From the NCBI GenBank assembly GCA_015501055.1, contig JADNYV010000019.1:310001-374000 (forward strand): a stretch of 64,000 nucleotides of DNA, in the 5' to 3' direction. Origin of the DNA: Mucidula mucida (Eukaryota; Basidiomycota; Agaricomycetes; Agaricales; Physalacriaceae). The notes under the pieces were generated by a model. The model made no database searches, was not told where the DNA came from, and was given only the letters and a program-made list of their open reading frames with translations. Below, in pieces: positions 36,264-46,775 of the stretch (position 1 is its first letter; each line of letters starts with the position of its first letter). The position numbers and the translations under genes are program-made.

Positions 36264-37082
36264 TCACTTGGCAGGCGCACGTCTTATTACTGGACAGTCA
36301 TATATAACTCGAGTTTGAGGACGTGGCTGGGCCAACCCCTTGCAATCCTGAAACCAAGACAGAAAGAGAGTGCGAGTGAGACTGCACTCAATCCATCGGA
36401 GAACATCTTCGGTCGCTTTCTCAAGATTATCGGATGGACTGTTGAGTAATGTGAAATCCCGAGCGAGGATTGCAGCCATACATGGATGGAGTGTGGTGGT
36501 CACAAGTGTTCCTCCTGATATGCAAGGCCGGCCATCGGGGAGGTGCAGTTGTACGATTCACTGTTGAAGTATAGGCGATAGGTGTAGGTGGGTTGCGGGA
36601 CGAATTTCTGTGCATCGGTCGAGAGCGATTCACCTGGCTTGAAATCATGGAACACACCTGCGTGTACATAACGCGTTTCTTGACCCCAGCCTTGTAGTTG
36701 GACTCAAAGAAGGCCAGAATATCATCATACTGGTCTTCATTTGGAGACAGTATCCCCCAAGAGTGCATCTTGAACAAACTCTCGCACACATCCTGCCGAA
36801 CTAGCGTCGGTAAGAAATTGATAGGAGACGAAGGCTTTGTGCACACTCGTGATATTGAAACACTTCTCGGTCGCCAATAAAAAATCCATCTCCCCACGGT
36901 TGTACCCCAAAGCATATTCCAGGTTGTCGCACTGCATGATACGTTGAGAAAGACAGAAGCGAATAATCACGCTGTCTTACTTTGTACGGATGGAAGCGGG
37001 GACAAGGTATCGGAGTGGTGATCTTCTGGGATGCCGCGTCGATGAAGATGTCCTCGAGAGGTATCGCTGCGTGGTGAGACAT
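36264..37082 (-). CDS. Unknown tandem family, copy 1 (one-base frameshift)
   Basis: Exons 37082-36981, 36931-36847, 36800-36658 and 36607-36264. Blocks in order: AAIPLEDIFIDAASQKITT with IPCPRF; LEYALGYNRGEMDFLLATEK; VCESLFKMHSWGILSPNEDQ; AFFESNYKAGVKKRVMYTQ; PTYTYRLYFNSE; LHLPDGRPCISGGTLVTTTL; HPCMAAILARDF; LSWFQD; QTRVIYDCP. Near 36555 one base is missing after NSE; with it the gene gives 224 residues. Intron phases 0, 1, 0 equal those of copies 2 and 3. No signal peptide, transmembrane segment or known domain is visible. It is the most diverged of the tandem copies. Soluble protein of unknown function. Confidence 0.76.
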
Positions 37083-37308
37083 GGTAAGGACGAAGTGAGA
37101 AACGTGACCGTTGCGGATGGATCGAGAACCCTTGAATTGATTGCAAATATGAAAAATGCCACATGTGGCGCAAGTATGCTGCCAAGATGAGATTCATGAA
37201 TGCCACCCAAAACGAAAGTATGATTTCACAATTCGTTTGATGCCGGCTTTGGATTGTACGAAGACATGACGCTCCTGCTGAGACACACACTCAAAGTCAT
37301 TCACATAA

Positions 37309-38166
37309 TTAGGCCACGCCGTCGTCTAAGTCTTCTTCGCGGGCATGCGTAGGCATGCGTAGTGAGCAGTCATAGATAGCTCGAGTTTCAGCACGGTTAT
37401 GGAGCAAACATGGGTTATCCTGGAACCAAGATAAAAAGAGGGGTTTATTGAGAACGCGATCAAAACCTCGAAGGAGATCTTTAGTCGCTTCCTCAAGGTT
37501 GGGCGGCTTGTTGAATAAGAGGAAATCCCGAGCAATGATTGTAGCCATACATGGATGGAGAGTGGTCGTCACAAGCGTCTTCCCCGACACGCAAAGCTGG
37601 CCGTCTGGCAGGTGTAACTGCACGGGTTTCTCGTCGAAATAAAGACGGTATGTGTAGGAGGTTTGCGGGGCGGATCTCTGCGCATTACCCGGAGTCGGTT
37701 GAGAGTTTGCTAGGCAGATTATGGAACGCACATGCGTATACATGACGCGCTCCTTGACCCCGGCCTTGAAATTGGACTGAAAGAACATGGCAAACTTTCG
37801 ACTTGGTCTTTGGAAGGTAGACTTCCCCAAGTGTGCATTTTGAATAAGCTCTGACACACATCCTGCCGAACTAGCAGTATTGCTGAGAAAAGATACAGAA
37901 TCGCGAGAAATAGGTGCTCACTCGTTATATCCATCGTCTTCTCGGTCTTATATAGGTGGTCCATCTCCCCACGGCGGTATCCTAAGGCATATTCGAGAGG
38001 ATCGCGCTGCACGACGCAATGAGGAAGGCAAAAGTCAAAGAACACGATCTCTTACTTTGAACACTTGGAAGCGCGCACAGGGGATAGGAATAGTCATCTT
38101 CCGGGACGTTGCATTGATGAAAATATCCTCAAGTGGAATCGCTGCGCTGTCGTTGTGGTAAGACAT
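37309..38166 (-). CDS. Unknown tandem family, copy 2 (one-base frameshift)
   Basis: Exons 38166-38056, 38006-37922, 37870-37732 and 37677-37309. Very close to copy 3: AAIPLEDIFINATSRKMTIP, DPLEYALGYRRGEMDHLYKT, VCQSLFKMHTWGSLPSKDQV, FFQSNFKAGVKERVMYT, PQTSYTYRLYFDEKPVQLHL, CVSGKTLVTTTLHPCMA, LFLSWFQDNPCLLHNRAE. One base is missing near 37796 in exon 3 (139 bases against 140 in copy 3); with it the protein is 234 residues. It has a C-terminal extension (HAREEDLDDGVA) not found in copy 3. The upstream flank also resembles those of copies 1 and 3, so the duplicated unit of about 1 kb includes the promoter. Confidence 0.77.
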
Positions 38167-38422
38167 GGCAAGGAGGAAGTGAGAAACGTGACCGTTGAGC
38201 TGATGATCGATGATCCCTTTATCCAATTGCAAATATGACACATGTGGCGCGAGTGCCAAGATGCGATTATCGAGACGAAGATTCCTCGCCCCCGAAGCGA
38301 AACGCGGGACGCTACGATTTTACAATTATATTCACGCGCCTACGAGGACATGACGATGACGATGACTGCTTGAATACACACTAAGAGTCATCGACATAAC
38401 TAGGCCAGGCTCTGCAACGTCT

Positions 38423-39234
38423 TCACTTATTGCGCATGCGTAGTGGGCAGTCATATATAGCTCGAGTTTCAGCACGGTTATGGAGCAAACATGGGTTATC
38501 CTGGAACCAAGATAAAAAGAGAGGTTGAGTGAGAGTGCAATCCATGGCTCGTAGAAGAGTTTTAGTCGCTTCCTCGAGGTTGGACGGCAGGAAATCCCGA
38601 GCAATGATTACAGCCATACATGGATGGAGAGTGGTCGTCACAAGCGTCTCTCCCGATATGCAAGGCCGACCATCTGGGAGGTGTAGTTGCACAAATTCAC
38701 TGTTGAAGTATAGGCGATAGGTGTAGGAGGTCTGAGGGGCGAATCTCTGTGCATCGTTCAGACTCGGTTGGGAGTTCGTTAGGCAAATTATGGAACGCAC
38801 CTGCGTATACATGACGCGTTTCTGGACGCCGGCCTGATAGTTGGACTCAAAGAAGAAGGCAACGCTTTCAACTTGGTCTTTGGAAGGCAGTATTCCCCAT
38901 GTGTGCATTTTGAACAAGCTCTCACATACATCCTGCCGAACTAATGTTGGTGAGAAAAGATAGATAATCACGAGGGATATGCGCTCACTTGTGATGTTCA
39001 TCGCTTTCTCGGTCTTATATAGATGGTCAATCTCACCACGGCGGTATCCTAAGGCATATTCGAGGGGATCGCGCTGCCAAAACGCGTTGAGGAGGATAGA
39101 AGTTGATGTTTATGTTCTCTTACTTTGAACACTTGGTACCGCGCACAGGGGATAGGGATAGTCATCTTCCGAGACGTTGCATCAATGAAAATATCCTCAA
39201 GTGGAATCGCTGCGCTGTTGTTGTTGTGGTTCAT
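38423..39234 (-). CDS. Unknown tandem family, copy 3 (intact)
   Basis: Exons 39234-39124, 39073-38989, 38940-38801 and 38746-38423; all phases agree and no stop interrupts, giving 219 residues. Exon 1 is AAIPLEDIFIDATSRKMTIP ending in CARYQVFK. Exon 2 is RDPLEYALGYRRGEIDHLYK. Exon 3 is RQDVCESLFKMHTWGILPSK with ESNYQAGVQKRVMYTQ. Exon 4 is FAPQTSYTYRLYFNSEFVQL, LPDGRPCISGETLVTTTLHP, RDFLPSNLEEATKTLLRAM and DNPCLLHNRAETRAIYDCP. It serves as the reference for the family. Neither a membrane segment nor a metal site is obvious; conserved Cys residues occur in IPC, DVCESL, PCISG, HPCM and PCLL. Family not recognised. Confidence 0.83.
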
Positions 39235-39547
39235 GGTAAGGGAGAAGTGGAAAACGTGACCGCTTAAGTACCCGGGTCTCAGCAGTGTTTCCTGTATTCA
39301 TCCCACTCACATGCCGCAGGCTATCGCTAAAAATGCCTGTACTGGCCTTCGTCCTTCCCTATGCGTCACTCGTGATGGATTGCCAAGTCCAGGCACTGAT
39401 ACGCAGTTCGCTCTGTTCCGTACGGATTGCGCGCTGTACTATGGCAGTGCAGATCAATAGTCTGGATGTCATAACTAGGCAATTGCCTCTACAGCTCTCT
39501 TGGACAGCTTCCATCTGTACTTCCCCTCGTCCAAGTACTTAGCCGCC
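39235..39547. other. Divergent intergenic region
   Basis: Short promoter region between tandem copy 3 (minus) and the DUF6535 gene (plus); nothing else seen. Confidence 0.4.
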
Positions 39548-42500
39548 ATGTCATCAAACCGTCTTCGGTCGCCCTCCAGACAGAGAGTGCGCGACAGTAC
39601 TCCGCAACCACGTAGGAAACTTCCTTCTCGAGCATCAACCAATGCCTCAGACGGGTACACGTCGTATACGGATGATGAGATGCCAACCCCAAGGAGTAGT
39701 GTTACCAGCAAGCGCCGTTTACTGACCCGAAGGAAGGCTCTTGGGTTACGGCTCAACGAACGGAAACACAGACATGGTACTAGAGGTGAGTTCCAAAGAT
39801 GTTTATGCCATCTGATACATGAATGATTTGCTGCAGGAAACGATCCCATGGACTACGAACAGAAGTACAAGGAGGATCCTATCTATAAAGAGGTTGACCC
39901 AAACGCCCGCGTCTGGCGAACCTATCTTGACGAGAGTCAAACTTTTGACTCTGACATGACGGAAGATGCACGCGACACGGTTGATGTTCTCCTAGTTTTC
40001 GTGAGTCGGTCTACTGATGCTTATCACGTCGATCTAACAGATAGACTATTTAGGCTGGTCTTTTCTCCGCAGTGGTCACTACATTTCTCGTAGAGATCCT
40101 TCGTGGTCTGGAGGCAGACATGGGACAGGTATCGGCTTTCCTGCTATACGACATGTATACACTGCAGACCGCGTACTTCAACGGGACGTTGAACGACACG
40201 AAGTTCTCCTTCCGGCCTCCGCCAACGGAGTTTTCGGCGCCGCCGTTGAAGGTCTGGGTTAGCGCATTGTGGTTGGCTAGCTTGGCGCTGAGTTTGACCA
40301 TGGCGTTAATCGCCGTTTTGGTCAAGCAATGGCTGCACCACTACAGGTCTATTCCATCGGGAACGCCTCGTGATCGTGCTTTGGCCCGTCAATACCGCTT
40401 TGATGGGTTCAAGAAATGGCATGTCCCCTTCATCATTGGCTTCTTGCCTTTCCTGATGCTTCTCGCGTTGGCGATATTCTTTCTCGGGCTCATACTCTTG
40501 CTCTCCTCCATCTCCTTGAATCTTGGGATTATGCTTGCAGCTATTGCAGTTGCGGCATACGCGACGTACATCGTTTCGATCCTTTTGCCCGTTGTGTACT
40601 CGGATTGTCCGTATCAAACGCCGCTGTCGAAACCTGTGCACAAGCTCCTGCGCCTTATTGTTCCCCATTCATTCCTGTCCTCGTCGAACAGTAATCCCTC
40701 CTGGACTAAATTCAATGCCGTCACTATCGACCTGGCGGCGAGGTCGTTGCATTGGCTCTATGCGGTCTCTGTTAATTCATCTGTGCGAAGTATCGTTCTC
40801 CAGTCCTTCGGTGGCATGCCGCCTAGGGGTGTTTCTTCCCTCAAGCGCGCTTTTGATTACGACAAGGATTTTGCAGCACACTTTCCCGAAGCCATCTCCG
40901 ACATGCTCGAGCCTTCACCGACAGGAAAGTTCATGACATTGAAACACGGAACCGAAACTCGTTTGGAGCGCTTGTTGAGGTCTGCTCTGATTGTAACAGG
41001 TCCTCGTGATGTTCCGCGTATGATCTTCGGGAAGCCAACAAGTGTTGAACTTCGCGCTGTGCTTAGCGCGCACCATACATCATTTTTGGATGGCGGTTTG
41101 CATCCAAGTGAAATCTTCACTGCGTCAGCTCTGTCCTTGCATCCCATTGTTTGGGAGCATATACTTCGTCTCCCAAACGCGTTCCCGACCTTTATGAATC
41201 AGTACTCTGTCGATCTTGATTGGTGGAACCATTTCATCCCTCAATTCCAACCCCCGCCGCTTTATCGTAAATCTGAAGATGTCTCTCCTGACATCTTCCA
41301 AACAATTCCTTTCTCGGACGCCATAGTTCTGTGCCGCCCAGCCGTCGATGATGCTCTTACGCACCTCCTCGACTCGCTTAAATCATGTTGTACGAAGCCA
41401 GAATGCAGGTGTATTCTCGACCAGACAGTCTCACCATGGCTGCGGTTCCTGCTTTTTATCCTCAATCATACAGCCTTCCACACCCTGTTGTCCCGTCGGC
41501 GTAATTCCGGGGTTTCTATTTACTCTCGACAAAACACCCTTTTGATTGTTCGCTCCCTCGAATGTTTATGGCAAGGGCTACATGGACTATCCGGACATCA
41601 TTATACAATGCCAGATCGTCTCATGATATTCCAGGTCATCCGCAGAGTTATGGGTGGTCAGGTCTTGACAGATTCGCTCGAATACAGCGAGGTAGACTCT
41701 TTAGAACATATACGCGGCCTTACATTGTCAATATGTGCCGAGCTCAGTTACCTGGTTAACGTTCCGCTGCTTCCACATCACCCATATCTCCTCCCTCCTC
41801 CGTATCTCCCCCATTTGATCGGCCAAGCGCCACCGCCAAGTCGAGATGAATGGCTTTCTACGACGTTTCTACACAACATCTCTCGCCTGATTACGCCTCG
41901 AGGATCTGCCGATCTACACTGTTCAAAGGGAGCCCTCGACATCGCCTGCCAGTATCTCCAATACGGCATTGCGCGCGAAGTTCAGGCAGCTTACGACGAA
42001 TTCCTCGAGACCGATTTTATAGTACGATTTCGTAACTACCATGCATACGCGCCTGTCGCTGCGACTGTCCGCTGCTACGTTAGGAACATCCACTTCATGG
42101 TCCAACTCACCGGGAAAAGTCCAATCGAGCTTCAGCCTCACATCGCATACCTCACGAACCCGGAGACGCTCTTGTTGGCTTGCGCTATCCTCGGTGATTC
42201 TGGTGATGATGTTATCCACCTCGCAGCCCTTCGGCGCGAGCTCCCAGGACCGTCGCTCACCGTGTCTGAATGCGTTGAGGTATATATGAAGATGGATGGG
42301 CTTATCAAGGACGAAGTGTATTTTGCCGAACAGTATGTCCCCCGCGGAGATCCGTATGAATGGGTCCTTGTTGAGGATGCGCAGAAGAAGGAATGGAAAG
42401 GGTCGTTGGGGACTGTAGCTGTTAGGCTGTTCATGGAGTTGCGGAAGACGGTGGTGAATAACACCTGGATGGGGCCGAAAGCACTTGATCCGGCTTTTTG

Positions 42501-42555
42501 GGACGATGGGAGACAGCAGAGGGATGGTATTGTCGAGAAAGCAGCGGAATCTTGA
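39548..42555 (+). CDS. DUF6535 multi-spanning membrane protein
   Basis: Three exons (39548-39785, 39837-40000, 40054-42555), 967 residues. A basic Ser/Arg-rich head is followed by the DUF6535 domain: VWRTYLDESQTFDSDMTEDA, DTVDVLLVFAGLFSAVVTTF, an extracellular-type loop, WVSALWLASLALSLTMALIA, VLVKQWLHHYRSIPSGTPRD and VPFIIGFLPFLMLLALAIFF, with a further long hydrophobic region to about residue 300. The remaining 650 residues form a large soluble domain rich in helices. DUF6535 proteins are abundant and lineage-expanded in agaricomycetes and have no known function. All motifs are in place and the long last exon is uninterrupted, so the gene looks active. Confidence 0.9.
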
Positions 42556-42982
42556 TACCATACATATTGTACACACGTTCTAGGAAATTGTATCGGCGGT
42601 ACTTGCACGACATCTGGCGTCTTTGCTCTTCTTCGTGAACTCAGACCGCTCACCCAAAGCTTTAGAGTTCAATCGAGTATGCTCGCCAAGTTCATCAAAC
42701 ATGGAGACTGATTATTAATATGTGGCCTCCGAAAAACTCGATTGCTGAGAAATCTTCACAATGCCTGTGCATTCCCCGACTCACCGGCATATTTCATTAC
42801 GAGGCCAGTCAGCCAGCTTTCTAAGCGTGGCGTCAACTCAGGGTCGTCCTCGGATTCTCGGTTCGTGTTAACATATTCGTACAGTGTCTTCTTTCTGGGT
42901 CGCGCTGTATTACCAACTCAAAAGATTTTGACCTGCTGCTATTTAGGCAGTGGAATGATGAATCGATGAGCATTTTATCAAC
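42556..42982. other. Intergenic
   Basis: 3' trailer of the DUF6535 gene and promoter of the oxidoreductase gene. No other feature seen. Confidence 0.4.
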
Positions 42983-44506
42983 ATGTCTTTGCCTCAGAAC
43001 ATACAAGCCTTGGTAACCAAGCAGTCCGGCGGTACTGATAGGACGGTCGAAGTACAAACGATTCCTTTCGGGGATACGCTCAAGATCAAGACTCTCGCGC
43101 CTAACGAGATTGTGGTACTGTCGAGTTGCGCGCGTATATATGTGGCTGATCGTTGAATGATACAGGTCAAAATCAAGGCTATAGGACTGAATCCGACTGA
43201 CTGGAAATTGACCATCGGTCCCTGGTCGGAGAGTAGTGAGTGCTCTTTTTCCTTAGAATATCTCAAACGACCTTCCGTCTATACTAGTTGGATCAGGAAA
43301 AGTCGTCGGACACGATGCTGTACGCCTTTACTATCATTTTCGTCTCTTTACAGGCTGAACGCAGGTCTCTTTTCAGGCGGGAGACGTCATCCGTGTAGGC
43401 GCCAACGTTCAACATCTAAAAGTCGGCGATCGCGCTGCTTGTCAGCAGTGGGTAGCAGAACTACTCACCTCTCTCCAAGCCCTAACCCATTGTCATAGGT
43501 TTGGATGTTACTATTCCGACACAGGTTCCTTCGCAGAATACTCCCGGTTCGACTCGGCCTTGGTTTTCAAGCTACCAGATGATGTGAGTTATCAAGCGGG
43601 AGCTGCTTTACCTGTACGTGTATTGCAGAATGAGTTTGACCATCAATACTTATGTACGTGTAGGGTCCCCACTATACTGCGATGCAGGCCTTATACGGCA
43701 GACTGAAGTTTCCGTTTCCGTCTGACGGGAATGTAACAGTAGATGGTAATATCCTCATTTGGGGAGCGTCGACAGCGTGTGGGCATCAGGCTGTACAACT
43801 CGCGCGTCTTGCTGGATTACAAGGTACCCATAACCATCCACGCTGTTGGTATTTATTCTGACCACCGCGGCTTTCCAGTCATCGCAACTGCGTCTAGCCG
43901 GAACCACGCTGCAATCCTCTCTCTAGGAGCGATCGCTTGCGAGGATTACAAAGACCCAAAGATTGTCGCGAAGCTGAAAGCCGCGGCCAACGGAAATCCC
44001 ATCAAGTTTGCAATCGACTGCGTTGGCACAGATGGCAGCTCTGACCGTGTCGTCGAGGCGATGTCGCCAGGAGGGCACCTGATCTCCATCATGCCCGCCA
44101 GCGACACAGCGGAGGCTAGCGCAAAGGAGAAAGACATCAAAGTAGAGATGATTTTGGCTGGGACGTTAGGCGGTCAAGAGGTGCGTGTGGTTGACCAGTG
44201 TCTTCAGTCCAAATTTTGACTGGATATATAGTTTTTCCTAGAGGCACTTGGCGGGCAACATGTACCTGCCATTCCAGAGGACCGAGTCTTGATTTCGAGG
44301 TGGACGGAAAAGGAACTCCCGACTTTGCTCGAGAAAGGCATGTTGAAAGCTCCGAAGCTACGTTTGATGCCTGGTGGACTCGAAGGTATGTTTCCCTTCT
44401 AGTCGGCATAGTCTTTGCTGATTGTGTTACAGATGTTCTGCAAGGTTTAGAGATTATGAAGAGCGGTGCTTATAGTGCGGAGAAGCTCGTTTATACACTT
44501 AAATAG
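42983..44506 (+). CDS. Zinc-independent MDR-family oxidoreductase (enoyl reductase / quinone oxidoreductase type)
   Basis: Nine exons (42983-43114, 43166-43235, 43297-43319, 43377-43447, 43499-43613, 43664-43823, 43879-44180, 44232-44385, 44433-44506), 366 residues, all in phase. The N-terminal GroES-like fold shows IVVKIKAIGLNPTDWKLTIG, GKVVGHDA and HLKVGDRAA. FKLPDDVSYQAGAALP and GPHYTAMQALYG lead into the Rossmann fold with the nucleotide loop ILIWGASTACGHQAVQLARL, then VIATASSRNHAAI, FAIDCVGTDGSSDRVVEAMS and GGHLISIMP. The catalytic-zinc Cys/His set of alcohol dehydrogenases is absent. Such proteins use NAD(P)H to reduce enoyl, quinone or similar substrates in the cytosol; some are trans-acting enoyl reductases of polyketide pathways, but no synthase is nearby. 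Confidence 0.92.
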
Positions 44507-44948
44507 AGATTAAGAAAGATCAAGTTGTACGCACTACTGATCATTTGGACGCACCAAGAAAACAATGTAGACGTTATCCATCAGATCGCGCTCAGAGTAA
44601 GCTTCAGTGACCTTGTGTCGTGTGTGACCAGAACAGACAGTACCGAAAAGTCGCGCATTATAGACAGAGAAAGATGGCATGCCATCATCCAAGGGCGAGT
44701 GAAAGTTCCCAAAAGCAAAATGTCTAAGACTGAATCCAGAAGTGAGCGAGAAGATCAGCAAAGACGAGACCATTTCTACCATGAAATGTGGTGAACACAA
44801 GTGCCGTAACCCTAACCTGAGGGTAGTTTGCTTGCGCATGTTTATGGTCTGAACCTTATTTCTGGTTTGCACGGCGACCACGACACGCGCTCAAAAAATT
44901 AAGGTAGGCCGGCGCCTGCCCCCTCCCCGCACGATCTAAGGAATCAGG
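44507..44948. other. Intergenic / promoter of EGD1
   Basis: Short open frames only. The last 60 bases are a C-rich leader ending just before the EGD1 start. Confidence 0.4.
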
Positions 44949-45586
44949 ATGGACCCAGCGAAATTAGCGAAGCTCCAAGCGGCGGCGGCGGCGAACCGGA
45001 TTGGAGGCAAGGGCACTGTACGGAGAAAGGTTGTACGCAAGTCAAAGCCCGCCGCCGCTCAGGATGACAAGAAGCTCCAGGGTGCACTCAAAAAGGTTCA
45101 GACCGATTTGTGCGACGTTCCGGATTTGGCTGATATTTTCGCAGCTGAATGTGCAACCGATCGCCGGCGTCGAAGAGGTTAACATGTTCCAGGAGGACGG
45201 TAATGTGCTGCACTTTGTCGCTCCGAAAGGTGTGCTCTAGTGATCACCCTTTTCTTGCCCGATTTAAAACTGCCGTAGTGCACGCCTCACTTCCCGCCAA
45301 TACACTCGCGATCTATGGTACCGCACAGCAGAAAGAATTGACAGAACTTGTCCCCGGTATCCTCAACCAGCTCGGCCCGGACTCCCTCGCATCTCTACGC
45401 AAACTCGCAGAGAGTTACCAAGCCATCCAACCGGGGGGTGCTAACGGTAATGTCTCCCATCTTTCTTCCTTGCCGTTCTAATCTCCTTCAACAGCACCGG
45501 GCGCACCAGCTTCAGCAGACGACGACGACGACGATGTACCCGATCTTGTCGACAACTTTGATGTCGAGGGCGCAAAGCTCGATTAG
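44949..45586 (+). CDS. EGD1: Nascent polypeptide-associated complex subunit beta
   Basis: Four exons (44949-45095, 45145-45229, 45279-45446, 45495-45586), 163 residues, the usual length. N-terminal ribosome-binding motif: [20 protein letters not shown] followed by [14 protein letters not shown] (the RRKxxKK element that docks on the ribosome). NAC domain: [60 protein letters not shown]. It ends in an acidic Asp run and [19 protein letters not shown]1/BTF3 pairs with NAC alpha and shields nascent chains at the ribosome exit tunnel. Intact. Confidence 0.97.
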
Positions 45587-46775
45587 TGTAGTTTGTAGTG
45601 TTTGTCAATTGTTCTTCTCTCTTGACTTTCACTCATCTCTTCACGCAGTGTAAAAGCAGAAATGCATTTGTTTCTTTCGGTATTGCTCGGTGGTAAGACG
45701 GATCCTCAAATTGCTACTATAAACGCTGGCTTGTGCCTAGTTACTATGTATATCCTACGTGCTTTCCAAAGGTACAGATGCTCCCGCTGATGAGTTTAGC
45801 GACGCTTGTGGTTCTACGCCGATGCCAAAAAAGCCTGTGGTCAGAGCACCACAATGAATATGCTACTTGACGTGACACGCGCACCGATGGCAGTTGAAAG
45901 GGAGTATCATGCAAGTGCATCCCATATAGAGGAACCTATAAAAGGTGTTTAGAGACTATGTCCTCTGTGGCGCAATTTCTCAAATGTTTGCCAAGCATCC
46001 GCTTCCAAGTGCTCGAAAACTCTGAGACAAAGTTGAAGGTGAAAAGGTAAGGAGCTGACCGTAAATACCGCGCGTAACGAAGCGAATTCAGTTCCTGTAC
46101 TTCCTCTTCAGCCTGGTAATGGGTAAGCTTCCTGCGAAGTACTCATAAATCGACAGAGAAATCGAACCAAATATCACTCAAGCGTGTACGCGATATGGAC
46201 TTTTCCGGTATTCTACAATAAACACTGGTTGACCCTCGGTCCTCAAAGACCTTGACCAATTGGAGCAGCGAGACTTACTAGATGTCTCCTACAGAAATTT
46301 CCTCATTGAGTTGTTCAATCTCCGGTGCCCCCGCCTATGATTTGTTTGACAGGCACTGCAAGGTGTGTCTTCGTCAAAATTGAGTGTTCGATGTACACAC
46401 TCATGATCAACTTCAACCAGCTCAAACGACACGTCAAGCAAGGGACTTATCATGCAATCTGATTCCGTTCCTCCTAAGTGGTTGCTACAGGAGCTGGAAG
46501 AGCACTCTTCAAAGTCCATCGTATAGAATTCCCAAGTAAGTCTTCGTTTTGTTTCAATTCGGAGACAGATGCCATATTATCTTCAACAGCATAAACTGTT
46601 TACCGGTCCTTGACAATGGCAATCTCACGCTGAGAGTTCAAGTTGTTTCTAGGATAGCAAGCCGGCGCGTAGCCATCATAGCAATGGTGGATCAACAAAA
46701 AGCGTTCAACTGGTCAGGTGATCGCATGACTTGTTTACTTCGGCTGCTCTTCATCATACTATATCGAAAACCCAA
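45587..46775. other. Intergenic, no supported gene
   Basis: 1.2 kb between convergent genes. Open frames at 46289-46519 (minus) and 46549-46842 (plus) were checked and match nothing. Confidence 0.35.

Noticed and set aside
35899..36318. 139-residue plus-strand open frame after the GRGG gene
   Set aside because: It crosses the 3' ends of two convergent genes, overlaps exon 4 of tandem copy 1, and resembles nothing.
40306..40668. Minus-strand open frames inside the DUF6535 gene
   Set aside because: Shadows of the hydrophobic coding region; highly charged complement of membrane helices.
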